DNA of 6,038 nucleotides from an uncultured Pseudogracilibacillus sp. (GCA_937960785.1 CALGOZ010000028.1:1-6038), one strand, 5' to 3'. Numbered from the stretch's first letter, positions 1-5,832 are shown. Translations and numbers: made by a program. Notes: a model not told the origin generated them from the sequence alone.

Positions 1-112
1 CCAAAAGCTAATCAAAACTAACTAGCCCAAACCGAATCTTAAACTAATCGAAAGCCACAACCAAAAGTTAGTCAAAACTGCTAATCCAAACCAAAGTCTA
101 AACTGTTCGAAA
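1..112. repeat. Degenerate tandem repeat, about 60-bp unit, two copies
   Basis: Two copies lie head to tail. The segment starting CCAAAAGCTAATCAAAACT at position 1 recurs as CCAAAAGTTAGTCAAAACT at 61 (17 of 19 bases equal). The segment starting CCAAACCGAATC at 27 recurs at 86, a step of 59, with 21 of 27 bases equal and both copies ending in TCGAAA. Inside each copy the short word CAAAACTAA recurs in degenerate form, which suggests an older, shorter unit. The plus strand here is very poor in G. An open frame exists on the minus strand but it is low-complexity and runs through a terminator, so I treat the stretch as non-coding. The array may continue to the left of the window. Confidence 0.7.
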
Positions 113-193
113 TGTCTAAAGCAACATTTAAGGAGAAAACTTTTTAGAAACATATTGAAAACGATGTATAAATCTAAGCTTAAATAAAACAAA

Positions 194-231
194 AAACCCC
201 TAAAGCAATTATAAAACTGCTTTAAGGGTTT
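194..231 (-). terminator. Rho-independent terminator, probably of ltaS
   Basis: The arms 194-207 and 218-231 pair over 14 positions around a 10-nt loop. Read on the minus strand, the single non-Watson-Crick position is a G-T wobble, and the stem is followed by a T-rich tract (TTT from the stem, then TTTGTTTTATTT). On the plus strand the same position is a C-A mismatch and the following bases are only weakly T-rich, so the minus direction fits best. It lies about 210 bp past the ltaS stop codon with no gene between, so it is the likely end of that transcript. Confidence 0.85.
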
Positions 232-235
232 CCTT

Positions 236-445
236 TTGATCATTGTATCTAGGAGTCGATTGTTTGCCCAATCAATGCACTTCCTAGCAAACTATTTACT
301 TATTAAATTATATAAACAGAAGCTATCTAATCAAACTGATTGTTTTCTAGCAAATAATATTAGTTCCTCAATTGCATGGACTGAAATCCGCGTTATTAAA
401 TATTCCGCCTTATCAAACAATCTAGTTTAGTTTGAATCCAAGAAT
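236..445. other. AT-rich gene-free stretch; probable 3' UTR of ltaS
   Basis: No convincing gene is present. Small dyads can be seen: CTAGGA 249-254 with TCCTAG 282-287, enclosing GATTG 258-262 with CAATC 269-273; AATCA 329-333 with TGATT 337-341; and TCAAAC 413-418 with GTTTGA 430-435. None of them has a T-tract that would make it a good terminator. The short plus-strand open frame of 64 codons starting at 236 begins inside the T-tail side of the terminator and has no RBS and no recognisable motif. If ltaS transcription ends at the terminator at 194-231, this stretch is a roughly 210-nt structured 3' untranslated region. Confidence 0.5.
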
Positions 446-2473
446 CTAATTACTTAATTCGATTGGACTCTTTTCTTTATCGTCTACTTCATCTGATGAT
501 TTCTCTTTATCGCCAAGCCACTTTTCAACTAAGCTCTGACGGATATAAAGTTGATTCTCATCATAGAAGTAATCGGATGGATCGACAGGTTCCCAAGAAT
601 CCGTCGGAGTATAGAATCGTAACAAATCACCTTGCAATACTTTATCAGAAAGCTGAAGCTCGTGAATTACTTGTTGGTTCATCTCTTGTAATTCTTCGTT
701 TGGCTCTTCAATTACTTCACCAGTATGGTTGTCGTAATAGGTTCCTTTTACTTTCGCGTAATCTTCAGTAAAGAAATCACCATTACGGAAGGCGATTACG
801 TTATTATGCTTTTCACTGAACATATCTGTACCAAACACGATATAATCTCTAGAGTCTATACCGAGTAAATGCATAATCGTCGGCATCACATCAATTTGTC
901 CGGCATACTCAGAAACCGTACCTTGTCCTTCAACACCCGGAATCCGGATTAAGAAAGGTACACGTTGTAAATTAGCATATTTATAAGCATCCATTTCCGT
1001 GTCGAAAATTTCACTCAATGCACGTAAATGGTTATCGGAAATTCCATAGTGGTCACCGTATAAGAAAATAACTGAATCTTCATACAGGCCAGCTTCCTTT
1101 AAATCTTCAAAAAACATTTCTAACGCTTCATCAAGATAGCGCGCCGTCTGGAAATAACGGTCAACGGAACCGTCGAGCGTCTCCGCTGGATCAATTGTTG
1201 CATCCTCTTCATCGATTAAATATGGGTGATGGTGCGTTAGTGTAATAAAATGCGCATAGAATGGCTCAGGGAACGATTCAAGAATTGGCATTGACTCTTT
1301 AAAGAAAGGTTTATCCTTCAAGCCATAACCAATCACTTGCTCTTCACTCATATCATAATAATCTTCATGAATGAAGTAGTCGATTCCGAATTGTTTATAA
1401 ATTTCGTCCCGGTTCCAGAACGATTTTCCATCACCGTGTAGCACTGCTGATGTGTAACCTTGCTCTTGCTTTAAAATAGCCGGCAATGCTTGGTAAGTGT
1501 TTTTCCCTTTTGTTACAAAGGCACTACCTTGAGGCAATCCATACAATGAATTATCAACGATCAACTCTGCATCTGCAGTTTTTCCTTGTTCTGTTTGGTG
1601 GAAAAAGTTTTCGAAATACGTAAATTCATCTTGATGATCATTTACTAACGAATTTAAAAAGGGAGTGACCTCTTCGCCATGAAGCTCAAAGTTAATTAAG
1701 AAGGAATGGAAGGATTCTAAATGAATTTTAATAATATTCTTTCCTTCAGCAATTCCGAATAATTCTTCATTCGGTTCTGCATATTTTAACATTGAGTAAT
1801 TACGAACTTCGGTAACATCGTCACTATCAGCTAAGACACGTTCTGTTGATGTTTTTAAATTTTGAATCGCATCGTAAATGGTAAAGTTATAAGCACCTAA
1901 ATATTTTACGATATAATTTCGGTCAAAGGTCCGTTTTAACAATTGCGGACGGTCCATCTCGGCAAGGGCTAAGTTTACAGAGAAAACAAGCACCCCTGCT
2001 GCAATAATTAATGCCGGACGACGTAACTTCATCCGTTCGTTTGACCAAATTTGTTTACTCGTTAAAAATAAGACTAGCAAAATAACAACATCAAGGAAAT
2101 ATAAAGCATCGTGCCATTCCATTAGATTAATAACGCTACTACCGAGACTTCCGAAGTTGCTCGTTTGTGTGAGCAAGGGAAGTGTAATAAAGTCACTATT
2201 AAATCGATAGAACACAACGTTTGAGTATAATAAAACACTCATGAAAAAGTGGATTAACCAAATATAACCACCAACACGTCTCCCTCGAGCAAATAATGCA
2301 ATACCTAGGAAGATTAATGTGGAACTTAACGGGTTAATAAATAGTAAAAAATGTTGTAAACCATTTTGAATATCCAAATTAAATTCGAATAGATAAATCA
2401 AATACGATTTCAACCAAATAAACAGAGCTGCGATTGTAAAAAACTGCATCTTAGAAGATATAAATCTTCTCAA
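446..2473 (-). CDS. ltaS: Lipoteichoic acid synthase (LtaS-type sulfatase-fold glycerol phosphate transferase)
   Basis: This 675-residue polytopic membrane protein transfers glycerol phosphate from phosphatidylglycerol to build the lipoteichoic acid chain outside the cell. Five hydrophobic segments are visible near residues 9-29, 41-62, 68-89, 122-138 and 153-171, then a linker and an extracellular sulfatase-type domain from about 245. The family's catalytic and Mn-binding residues can all be placed: E253 (HLESF), nucleophile T299 (QGKTADAE), W353 and R355 (FWNRD), H415 (LTHHHPY), D474 and H475 (YGDHYG). These match S. aureus LtaS E255, T300, W354, R356, H416, D475 and H476 with an offset of one or two. 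A VLA motif at 213-215 sits where staphylococcal LtaS is cut by signal peptidase, so release of the domain is plausible. The start is TTG at 2473, chosen because AAGGAGT lies 8 nt upstream. The protein is slightly longer than the usual 620-650 residues because of a charged C-terminal tail containing DKEKS twice (655-659, 665-669). Paralogues exist in Bacillus, so the exact orthologue assignment is an inference. Confidence 0.95.
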   Translation of the reverse strand: MRRFISSKMQFFTIAALFIWLKSYLIYLFEFNLDIQNGLQHFLLFINPLSSTLIFLGIALFARGRRVGGYIWLIHFFMSVLLYSNVVFYRFNSDFITLPLLTQTSNFGSLGSSVINLMEWHDALYFLDVVILLVLFLTSKQIWSNERMKLRRPALIIAAGVLVFSVNLALAEMDRPQLLKRTFDRNYIVKYLGAYNFTIYDAIQNLKTSTERVLADSDDVTEVRNYSMLKYAEPNEELFGIAEGKNIIKIHLESFHSFLINFELHGEEVTPFLNSLVNDHQDEFTYFENFFHQTEQGKTADAELIVDNSLYGLPQGSAFVTKGKNTYQALPAILKQEQGYTSAVLHGDGKSFWNRDEIYKQFGIDYFIHEDYYDMSEEQVIGYGLKDKPFFKESMPILESFPEPFYAHFITLTHHHPYLIDEEDATIDPAETLDGSVDRYFQTARYLDEALEMFFEDLKEAGLYEDSVIFLYGDHYGISDNHLRALSEIFDTEMDAYKYANLQRVPFLIRIPGVEGQGTVSEYAGQIDVMPTIMHLLGIDSRDYIVFGTDMFSEKHNNVIAFRNGDFFTEDYAKVKGTYYDNHTGEVIEEPNEELQEMNQQVIHELQLSDKVLQGDLLRFYTPTDSWEPVDPSDYFYDENQLYIRQSLVEKWLGDKEKSSDEVDDKEKSPIELSN

Positions 2474-2481
2474 TCTGCTTC

Positions 2482-2488
2482 ACTCCTT
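2482..2488 (-). promoter_or_regulatory. Ribosome binding site deciding the TTG start of ltaS
   Basis: Read on the minus strand, AAGGAGT lies 8 nt before TTG at 2473. The next in-frame ATG is codon 9 (2447-2449). It would leave the strong RBS about 32 nt away and would trim basic residues (MRRFISSK) before the first membrane segment. The TTG is therefore the better start. Confidence 0.85.
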
Positions 2489-2514
2489 ACTCTAATTTGG
2501 ATGGACAAATATAT

Positions 2515-2543
2515 ATAGTACTAAATTTTACAGCAAAAGTCAA
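2515..2543 (-). promoter_or_regulatory. Sigma-A promoter of ltaS
   Basis: On the minus strand the -35 hexamer TTGACT (2543-2538) and the -10 hexamer TACTAT (2520-2515) are separated by exactly 17 bp. Both match the consensus at five of six and four of six positions, respectively. Transcription would start near 2508, giving a leader of about 35 nt that carries the RBS. It is the closest good promoter to ltaS and supports independent transcription of that gene. Confidence 0.8.
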
Positions 2544-2600
2544 TTGTTTTTAGGTGATATGGGTTTCATCTAGATGATTAAAGGCGTGATAATTGCGACG

Positions 2601-2664
2601 TGTAATCTATATGTATGAAGTGGCTGTTAAAAAGTTATAGGAGTATGACTTTGAATAGATTACA
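2601..2664. repeat. Perfect 10-bp inverted repeat with 44-bp spacer
   Basis: TGTAATCTAT (2601-2610) and ATAGATTACA (2655-2664) are perfect reverse complements. The spacer contains the left arm of the larger inverted repeat at 2629-2760, so the two dyads interleave instead of nesting. Function is unknown; it lies about 60 bp upstream of the ltaS -35 box. Confidence 0.6.
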
Positions 2665-2760
2665 AAATAGTCTCGTAAATGTTCAACAGTAAGTATATGA
2701 ATGATTGTTTCGTTTATTACAAAAAATGCAATAAAACTCTAGTACATACTATAACTTTTT
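2629..2760. repeat. Imperfect long inverted repeat (16 bp, about 97-bp loop)
   Basis: AAAAAGTTATA (2629-2639) pairs with TATAACTTTTT (2750-2760), and GTATG (2643-2647) pairs with CATAC (2745-2749), leaving a 3-nt bulge GGA on the left arm. That gives 16 pairs. The ends of a small non-autonomous transposable element could look like this, but I see no clear target duplication, so that reading stays open. Confidence 0.6.
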
Positions 2761-2777
2761 TTACAAAAACATGCAAT
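2717..2777. repeat. Direct repeat of 16-17 bp, 44-45 bp apart
   Basis: TTACAAAAAATGCAAT (2717-2732) recurs as TTACAAAAACATGCAAT (2761-2777); the copies differ only by one extra C. The right copy overlaps the -35 side of a candidate minus-strand promoter and abuts the right arm of the inverted repeat at 2629-2760. A protein-binding site pair is possible but unproven. Confidence 0.6.
2748..2776 (-). promoter_or_regulatory. Candidate upstream minus-strand promoter
   Basis: On the minus strand TTGCAT (2776-2771), a 17-bp spacer and TATAGT (2753-2748) fit a sigma-A promoter with a good -10 and a weak -35. It would drive either a second, longer ltaS leader of about 270 nt or a small RNA. A weaker candidate, TTGAAC with TGTAAT at 16-bp spacing, lies at 2686-2659. 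No RNA data are available, and AT-rich DNA gives chance matches. Confidence 0.35.
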
Positions 2778-2920
2778 GGTTAAAAATAACTTATTTTAAG
2801 AAGGATTAAAGGGGCAGAAAATTTAAATGAAGCGGTAAAGGTGCGCTTATCTATATAAAAATTACTATAAATCTTTTAAGACTTCAATCACTCAGCTAGT
2901 TTCAATGTGATATGTACCAT
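2778..2920. other. AT-rich gene-free stretch
   Basis: Nothing convincing is present. An RBS-like AAGGATTAAAGGGG near 2802 is followed by ATG at 2828, but that frame stops after three codons. A weak dyad, ATCAC 2888-2892 with GTGAT 2907-2911, is the only structure I noticed. Confidence 0.4.
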
Positions 2921-2938
2921 TTTTGCAACGGAATTTTT

Positions 2939-2988
2939 TAAAAGGACTTCTCCGCTGTGAATCCTTTTATAAAACTTCTTTAAAAGGA
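2939..2988. repeat. Three alternating 8-bp arms that form mutually exclusive hairpins
   Basis: TAAAAGGA occurs at 2939-2946 and again at 2981-2988, and its reverse complement TCCTTTTA lies between them at 2962-2969. The middle arm can pair with either flank but not with both. Neither hairpin is followed by a T-tract on either strand, so it is not an obvious terminator. Confidence 0.6.
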
Positions 2989-3040
2989 AAGCAACGAAGA
3001 AGTCCGTTGTGATTCTTTTTCACTGGAACCCAGCTTACGC
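2951..3040. repeat. Degenerate 52-bp repeat pair with TCCGCTGTG core
   Basis: TCCGCTGTGAATCCTTTTA at 2951 recurs at 3003 as TCCGTTGTGATTCTTTTTC (16 of 19 equal up to the last bases), a step of exactly 52. GCAACG also recurs at 2925, 2991 and 3039. After the second core, CACTGGAACCCAGCTTACGC (3021-3040) resembles CACGGAAAGCTTGGCGC, which follows the same core in the array at the right end of the window (5927). I infer that this is a decayed member of the same repeat family. Confidence 0.5.
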
Positions 3041-3128
3041 AACGGATCCCAGCACTGTAATATCTATTAATAAAATTTTTTCCGGCAAAGGGTCGCACTG
3101 CGAAAGATAGTAGGAATTTCAAGTACAA

Positions 3129-3302
3129 CATCCAACGAGGGCTTGTATATGAGTAAGTTTTAATCAAAACAGCTTGTAACTTACTAAGTGGACAGACCTA
3201 CTGGATAAGTTTTTATCGGAACTTATCGAGGCTTATGCACCGAACAGCCCTGACTAGTAACCTGTGATGAAAATTCATCTATACTTACGCATTGAACGAT
3301 CC
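3129..3302. repeat. Degenerate 52-bp tandem repeat downstream of the chemoreceptor gene
   Basis: Unit starts fall at 3181 (TTACTAAGTGGACAGACC), 3233 (TTATGCACCGAACAGCCC) and 3285 (TTACGCATTGAACGATCC), each exactly 52 bp apart. A further unit at 3129 shares the block around TAAGTTTT..ATC..AAC with the unit at 3181. Adjacent units are only about 50-60 percent identical, so the constant spacing is the main evidence. Hairpins lie inside it: GATAAGTT 3204-3211 with AACTTATC 3220-3227, and CGATC 3297-3301 with GATCG 3307-3311 just past the chemoreceptor stop. Neither has a proper T-tract. Confidence 0.5.
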
Positions 3303-3313
3303 TATAGATCGCA

Positions 3314-5332
3314 TCAAGATAATTTAAACTCGCTAACTAAATCTTCTAGGCGATTTGCGATTGATGACAACTGACTAGAACTAGCCGATACTTGCTGCAT
3401 GGCACTACTAGTTTGTTGGGTAGCTGCGGAAGTTTCTTCAACGCCGGCTGTTGCCTCTTCTGTAATCGCTGCGACTTCTTGAACGGAGCGATTCATTTCG
3501 CCAGTCTCTTTAGAAATTTCCTCTAAGTTGGTCGTGACATCGTTAATATGGGCGACCATTTGTTCAATCGCAGTGGAAATTTCATTAAATGTCTTACCGG
3601 TTGTCGTAATTTGTGCTGCACCACTTTCAACTTCTTCATAACCCGCTTCTAATGATGAGGTTACATTAGAAGAGGCGCGCTGGATATCAGTTACGATTTT
3701 TGTAATATCGGTTACCGAGTTGGCAACCTCTTGAGCGAGCGTTCCGACTTCCTCAGCAACAATAGCAAAACCTCGCCCCTGCTCTCCGGCTCGAGCAGCT
3801 TCAATTGACGCATTCAACGCCAATAAGTTCGTCTGCTCCGCAATATCTTCAATGACTGCAACCAATTCAGAAATTCTAGCCGACTCCTGCTCTAGGCGTT
3901 TTACATCTTCGACGGAAGTACGGACAATTTCGTTAATTTTCTCCATCTGTTCCGTAGATTGATCCATTAATTTATAGCCCTCTAACGTCTGCTTTAAAAC
4001 TTGTTCCGAAGTGTGATATACGTTTGTTCCTTTTTCGTTTGCTTCATTTACTTTCAACGAAAAGGACTCCATTAACTCCGATAAGTCTGTTGTATGATCT
4101 GCCTGAGTAGATGCATTTGCCGCCAATTGCTGCATTGTTGCCGATACTTGTTCTGTGTTGGCAGTAACTTCGTGGGACGCATCACTTAAGCCTTCACTTT
4201 CTGTAGCAATCGTTTGCGATACATGCTGAACTTGTCCGAGTAAGTTACGCATCTGCTCGTTCATCTCGTTGGTCGCGTTAATTAATTGACCGATTTCGTC
4301 CTCAGAATCAATCGTTAAAGGTTCTTTACTAATATCGCCCTGCGCAATATCGTTCATTCGTGTAACGACCCGCTGTAGACCGCCCGTTATTTTTCTCATC
4401 ATCAATAGAGAAAAAAGTATTACTAATAAACTGACAACTACAAATGTCACTACAATTGGTGTAATTACACTGCGAGCTTTTTGTGCAAAATCTTCTTTAT
4501 TTACGATTCCCGCTACAATCCAATCGGTCGTACTATTTTTAGAAAAACCGATTAAAAGATCTCGACCATCTTGATTATATTCAATAAGGCCACTTTCTCC
4601 ACCGGCAATCATCTCTTCATAATAAGCTTCGTCCGACTGATTTTCTCCGACTCTAGACTCTTCTGGATGAGCGATTAGTCGGCCTGTTTCATCTAAGATA
4701 ACGGCATAACCAGTTTCACCGATTTCAATATTGTTTGTCATATCGATTAATTCTTGGACTTGAATGTCGACAGCAACGACTCCAACAAGTTCATCGCCAT
4801 CATAATGGGCTTTTGCTGCCGCCACGACAACTTCTCCAGTACTTGCATCGACGAATGGTTCTGTCCAAATAACTTTATCCTCCGCCTCCGTTGCTCCCTG
4901 ATACCAGGCAGTTTCTGCTACGACGAAGTCTTCGCCCAAATCAGCAACCGGATACAAAATAATTTCTCCTGTTTTTAAACCAGTATATAAATTAGTAATC
5001 GCTGGTGTTACATCGACAGTTTCCTGGAAAGCCTCTAACAACTCTTCTTCATTATGTAAGGGGTCTAATAGCAGTTCATGCACTGCAAATCGTTCCAGAA
5101 TACTTTCGATATTAGAAAAGTAAATATCGAACGTATCACTTAACGTTTCCATTTGCGACTCGACATTGCTCGAGAGCTCCTCCGTCGTAAGCGTCGCACT
5201 CGACTTATAACTTACAAAGGAAATAATTCCTCCAACAAAAACAAGTAAAATAATAAAAGGTATTAATAATTGCCGAAACAACGACTTCCTAAACCACCGA
5301 ATAAAGAAGTTGTTTTCTAATGCTTGTTTCAT
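3314..5332 (-). CDS. Methyl-accepting chemotaxis protein with extracellular dCache sensor
   Basis: This 672-residue transmembrane chemoreceptor should bind a ligand outside the cell and control CheA kinase through CheW. In order: a basic N-terminus; membrane segment 22-42; an extracellular double-Cache-like domain at about 45-280 (AWYQGA at 142-147, the block W156 to D189, and a membrane-proximal module around ETGYAVILDETGRLIAHPE at 206-224); membrane segment 287-311; HAMP at about 311-365 with its DEIG motif at 345-348; and a long coiled-coil signalling domain to the end. The hairpin tip is unmistakable: IAEQTNLLALNASIEAARAG at 497-516, then QGRGFAIVAEEV at 518-529. Length and order match the Bacillus McpA/McpB/Tlp receptors. 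There is no CheR-tethering pentapeptide at the C-terminus, which ends EFKLS. The start is ATG at 5332; a stop codon sits immediately upstream in frame. The ligand is unknown, and the sensor lacks part of the usual amino-acid-binding motif. No chemotaxis genes lie next to it in the window. Confidence 0.95.
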   Translation of the reverse strand: MKQALENNFFIRWFRKSLFRQLLIPFIILLVFVGGIISFVSYKSSATLTTEELSSNVESQMETLSDTFDIYFSNIESILERFAVHELLLDPLHNEEELLEAFQETVDVTPAITNLYTGLKTGEIILYPVADLGEDFVVAETAWYQGATEAEDKVIWTEPFVDASTGEVVVAAAKAHYDGDELVGVVAVDIQVQELIDMTNNIEIGETGYAVILDETGRLIAHPEESRVGENQSDEAYYEEMIAGGESGLIEYNQDGRDLLIGFSKNSTTDWIVAGIVNKEDFAQKARSVITPIVVTFVVVSLLVILFSLLMMRKITGGLQRVVTRMNDIAQGDISKEPLTIDSEDEIGQLINATNEMNEQMRNLLGQVQHVSQTIATESEGLSDASHEVTANTEQVSATMQQLAANASTQADHTTDLSELMESFSLKVNEANEKGTNVYHTSEQVLKQTLEGYKLMDQSTEQMEKINEIVRTSVEDVKRLEQESARISELVAVIEDIAEQTNLLALNASIEAARAGEQGRGFAIVAEEVGTLAQEVANSVTDITKIVTDIQRASSNVTSSLEAGYEEVESGAAQITTTGKTFNEISTAIEQMVAHINDVTTNLEEISKETGEMNRSVQEVAAITEEATAGVEETSAATQQTSSAMQQVSASSSQLSSIANRLEDLVSEFKLS

Positions 5333-5345
5333 TTAATAAGTTACA

Positions 5346-5352
5346 CTCCTTT
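5346..5352 (-). promoter_or_regulatory. Ribosome binding site of the chemoreceptor gene, long spacing
   Basis: On the minus strand AAAGGAG ends 13 nt before the ATG at 5332, longer than the usual 6-10. An in-frame TAA directly before the ATG rules out an upstream extension, and there is no other Met nearby in the N-terminal region, so the start stands despite the spacing. Confidence 0.7.
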
Positions 5353-5382
5353 ATAGTCTTTTAATCCTAAGCCAAAAGAACC

Positions 5383-5408
5383 CTAACGGATAGTATAACA
5401 ACATTTTA
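5383..5408 (-). promoter_or_regulatory. Candidate promoter of the chemoreceptor gene (extended -10 and sigma-D-like)
   Basis: Two overlapping readings exist on the minus strand. One is an extended -10 sigma-A element, TGTTATACT (5400-5392), with no good -35. The other resembles the motility sigma factor D pattern: TAAA (5408-5405), a 14-bp spacer and TCCGTTAG (5390-5383), which matches the GCCGATAT consensus at five of eight positions. Sigma-D control is common for Bacillus chemoreceptors, but the match here is partial. The transcript would have a leader of about 45-55 nt. Confidence 0.45.
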
Positions 5409-5460
5409 GCAAAAACACCATATACAAAACTACTAAAAAACTGGCAATCAATTGTGCGAA

Positions 5461-5520
5461 CTCACCAACTGAAGGCTCATTTACGCATCGACAGATAAAT
5501 GAGCGCAAACTGGTAGGGAG
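5461..5520. repeat. Long imperfect hairpin upstream of the chemoreceptor promoter
   Basis: A perfect 9-bp stem, GCTCATTTA (5475-5483) with TAAATGAGC (5496-5504), has a 12-nt loop. Outside it, ACCA 5464-5467 pairs with TGGT 5511-5514, and CTC 5461-5463 pairs with GAG 5518-5520 across a 3-nt bulge. Direct copies of GCGAACT flank the structure at 5456-5462 and 5531-5537. No T-tract follows on either strand, so it is unlikely to be a terminator. The loop-side sequence TTACGCATCGACAG (5481) resembles the unit starts at 3233 and 3285. Confidence 0.55.
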
Positions 5521-5832
5521 ACTTTTGTAGGCGAACTTGCCATGTATCCATAATTAAGATAACTTTTATATGTATTCTTTTACTAATACTATCTGAAGTT
5601 TTGATTCCATCATTTTGAATTAAAAGTAAGCTACCAGTGTCCACTAAATTAAGTTTTCCTTATAGTCATAAGTGGAAAAGAACTAAGGATTTTATTAATA
5701 AATTAAAAAAATGCCAAGAAAAGTGAAATCTAGCGGTAAGCTCGAAAGAAATTTTACACAACCCTATTGTTAAGGTAAAGATGCGGAAAAATATCGTATC
5801 CTCCTTACCACAAACATACTTTAGCAGTAAAA
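5521..5832. other. AT-rich gene-free stretch with two imperfect hairpins
   Basis: No gene is supported; the best plus-strand frame, starting at 5711, is only about 20 codons. Two imperfect hairpins are visible. In the first, TTTTCC 5654-5659 and TTAT 5660-5663 pair with ATAA 5668-5671 and GGAAAA 5674-5679 around loop AGTC with a GT bulge. In the second, GGTAA 5774-5778 and GATGCG 5780-5785 pair with CGTATC 5795-5800 and TTACC 5805-5809. Neither is followed by a convincing T-tract, and their role is unknown. Confidence 0.45.

Noticed and set aside
22..243. Minus-strand open frame of 73 codons at the left end
   Set aside because: It starts in the terminator region, has no RBS, and its C-terminal half is just a translation of the degenerate 60-bp repeat.
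236..430. Plus-strand open frame of 64 codons
   Set aside because: No RBS, no recognisable motif, low-complexity AT-rich sequence, and it lies in the probable 3' UTR of ltaS.
463..771. Plus-strand open frame of 102 codons
   Set aside because: It lies wholly antisense within the conserved ltaS coding sequence, which clearly is the real gene.
2629..2760. Insertion sequence or complete MITE
   Set aside because: The inverted ends are imperfect and no clear target-site duplication or transposase is present, so I list only an inverted repeat.
2967..3167. Minus-strand open frame of 66 codons
   Set aside because: It spans the degenerate 52-bp repeats, has no good RBS or conserved motif, and a 52-bp repeat cannot keep one frame.
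3297..3311. Intrinsic terminator of the chemoreceptor gene
   Set aside because: The stem has only five pairs and no T-tract follows on the minus strand.
4754..4978. Plus-strand open frame of 74 codons
   Set aside because: Antisense shadow of the chemoreceptor sensor domain.
5474..5504. Intrinsic terminator for a gene to the right
   Set aside because: The 9-bp stem is good but no T-tract follows on either strand and no gene ends nearby.
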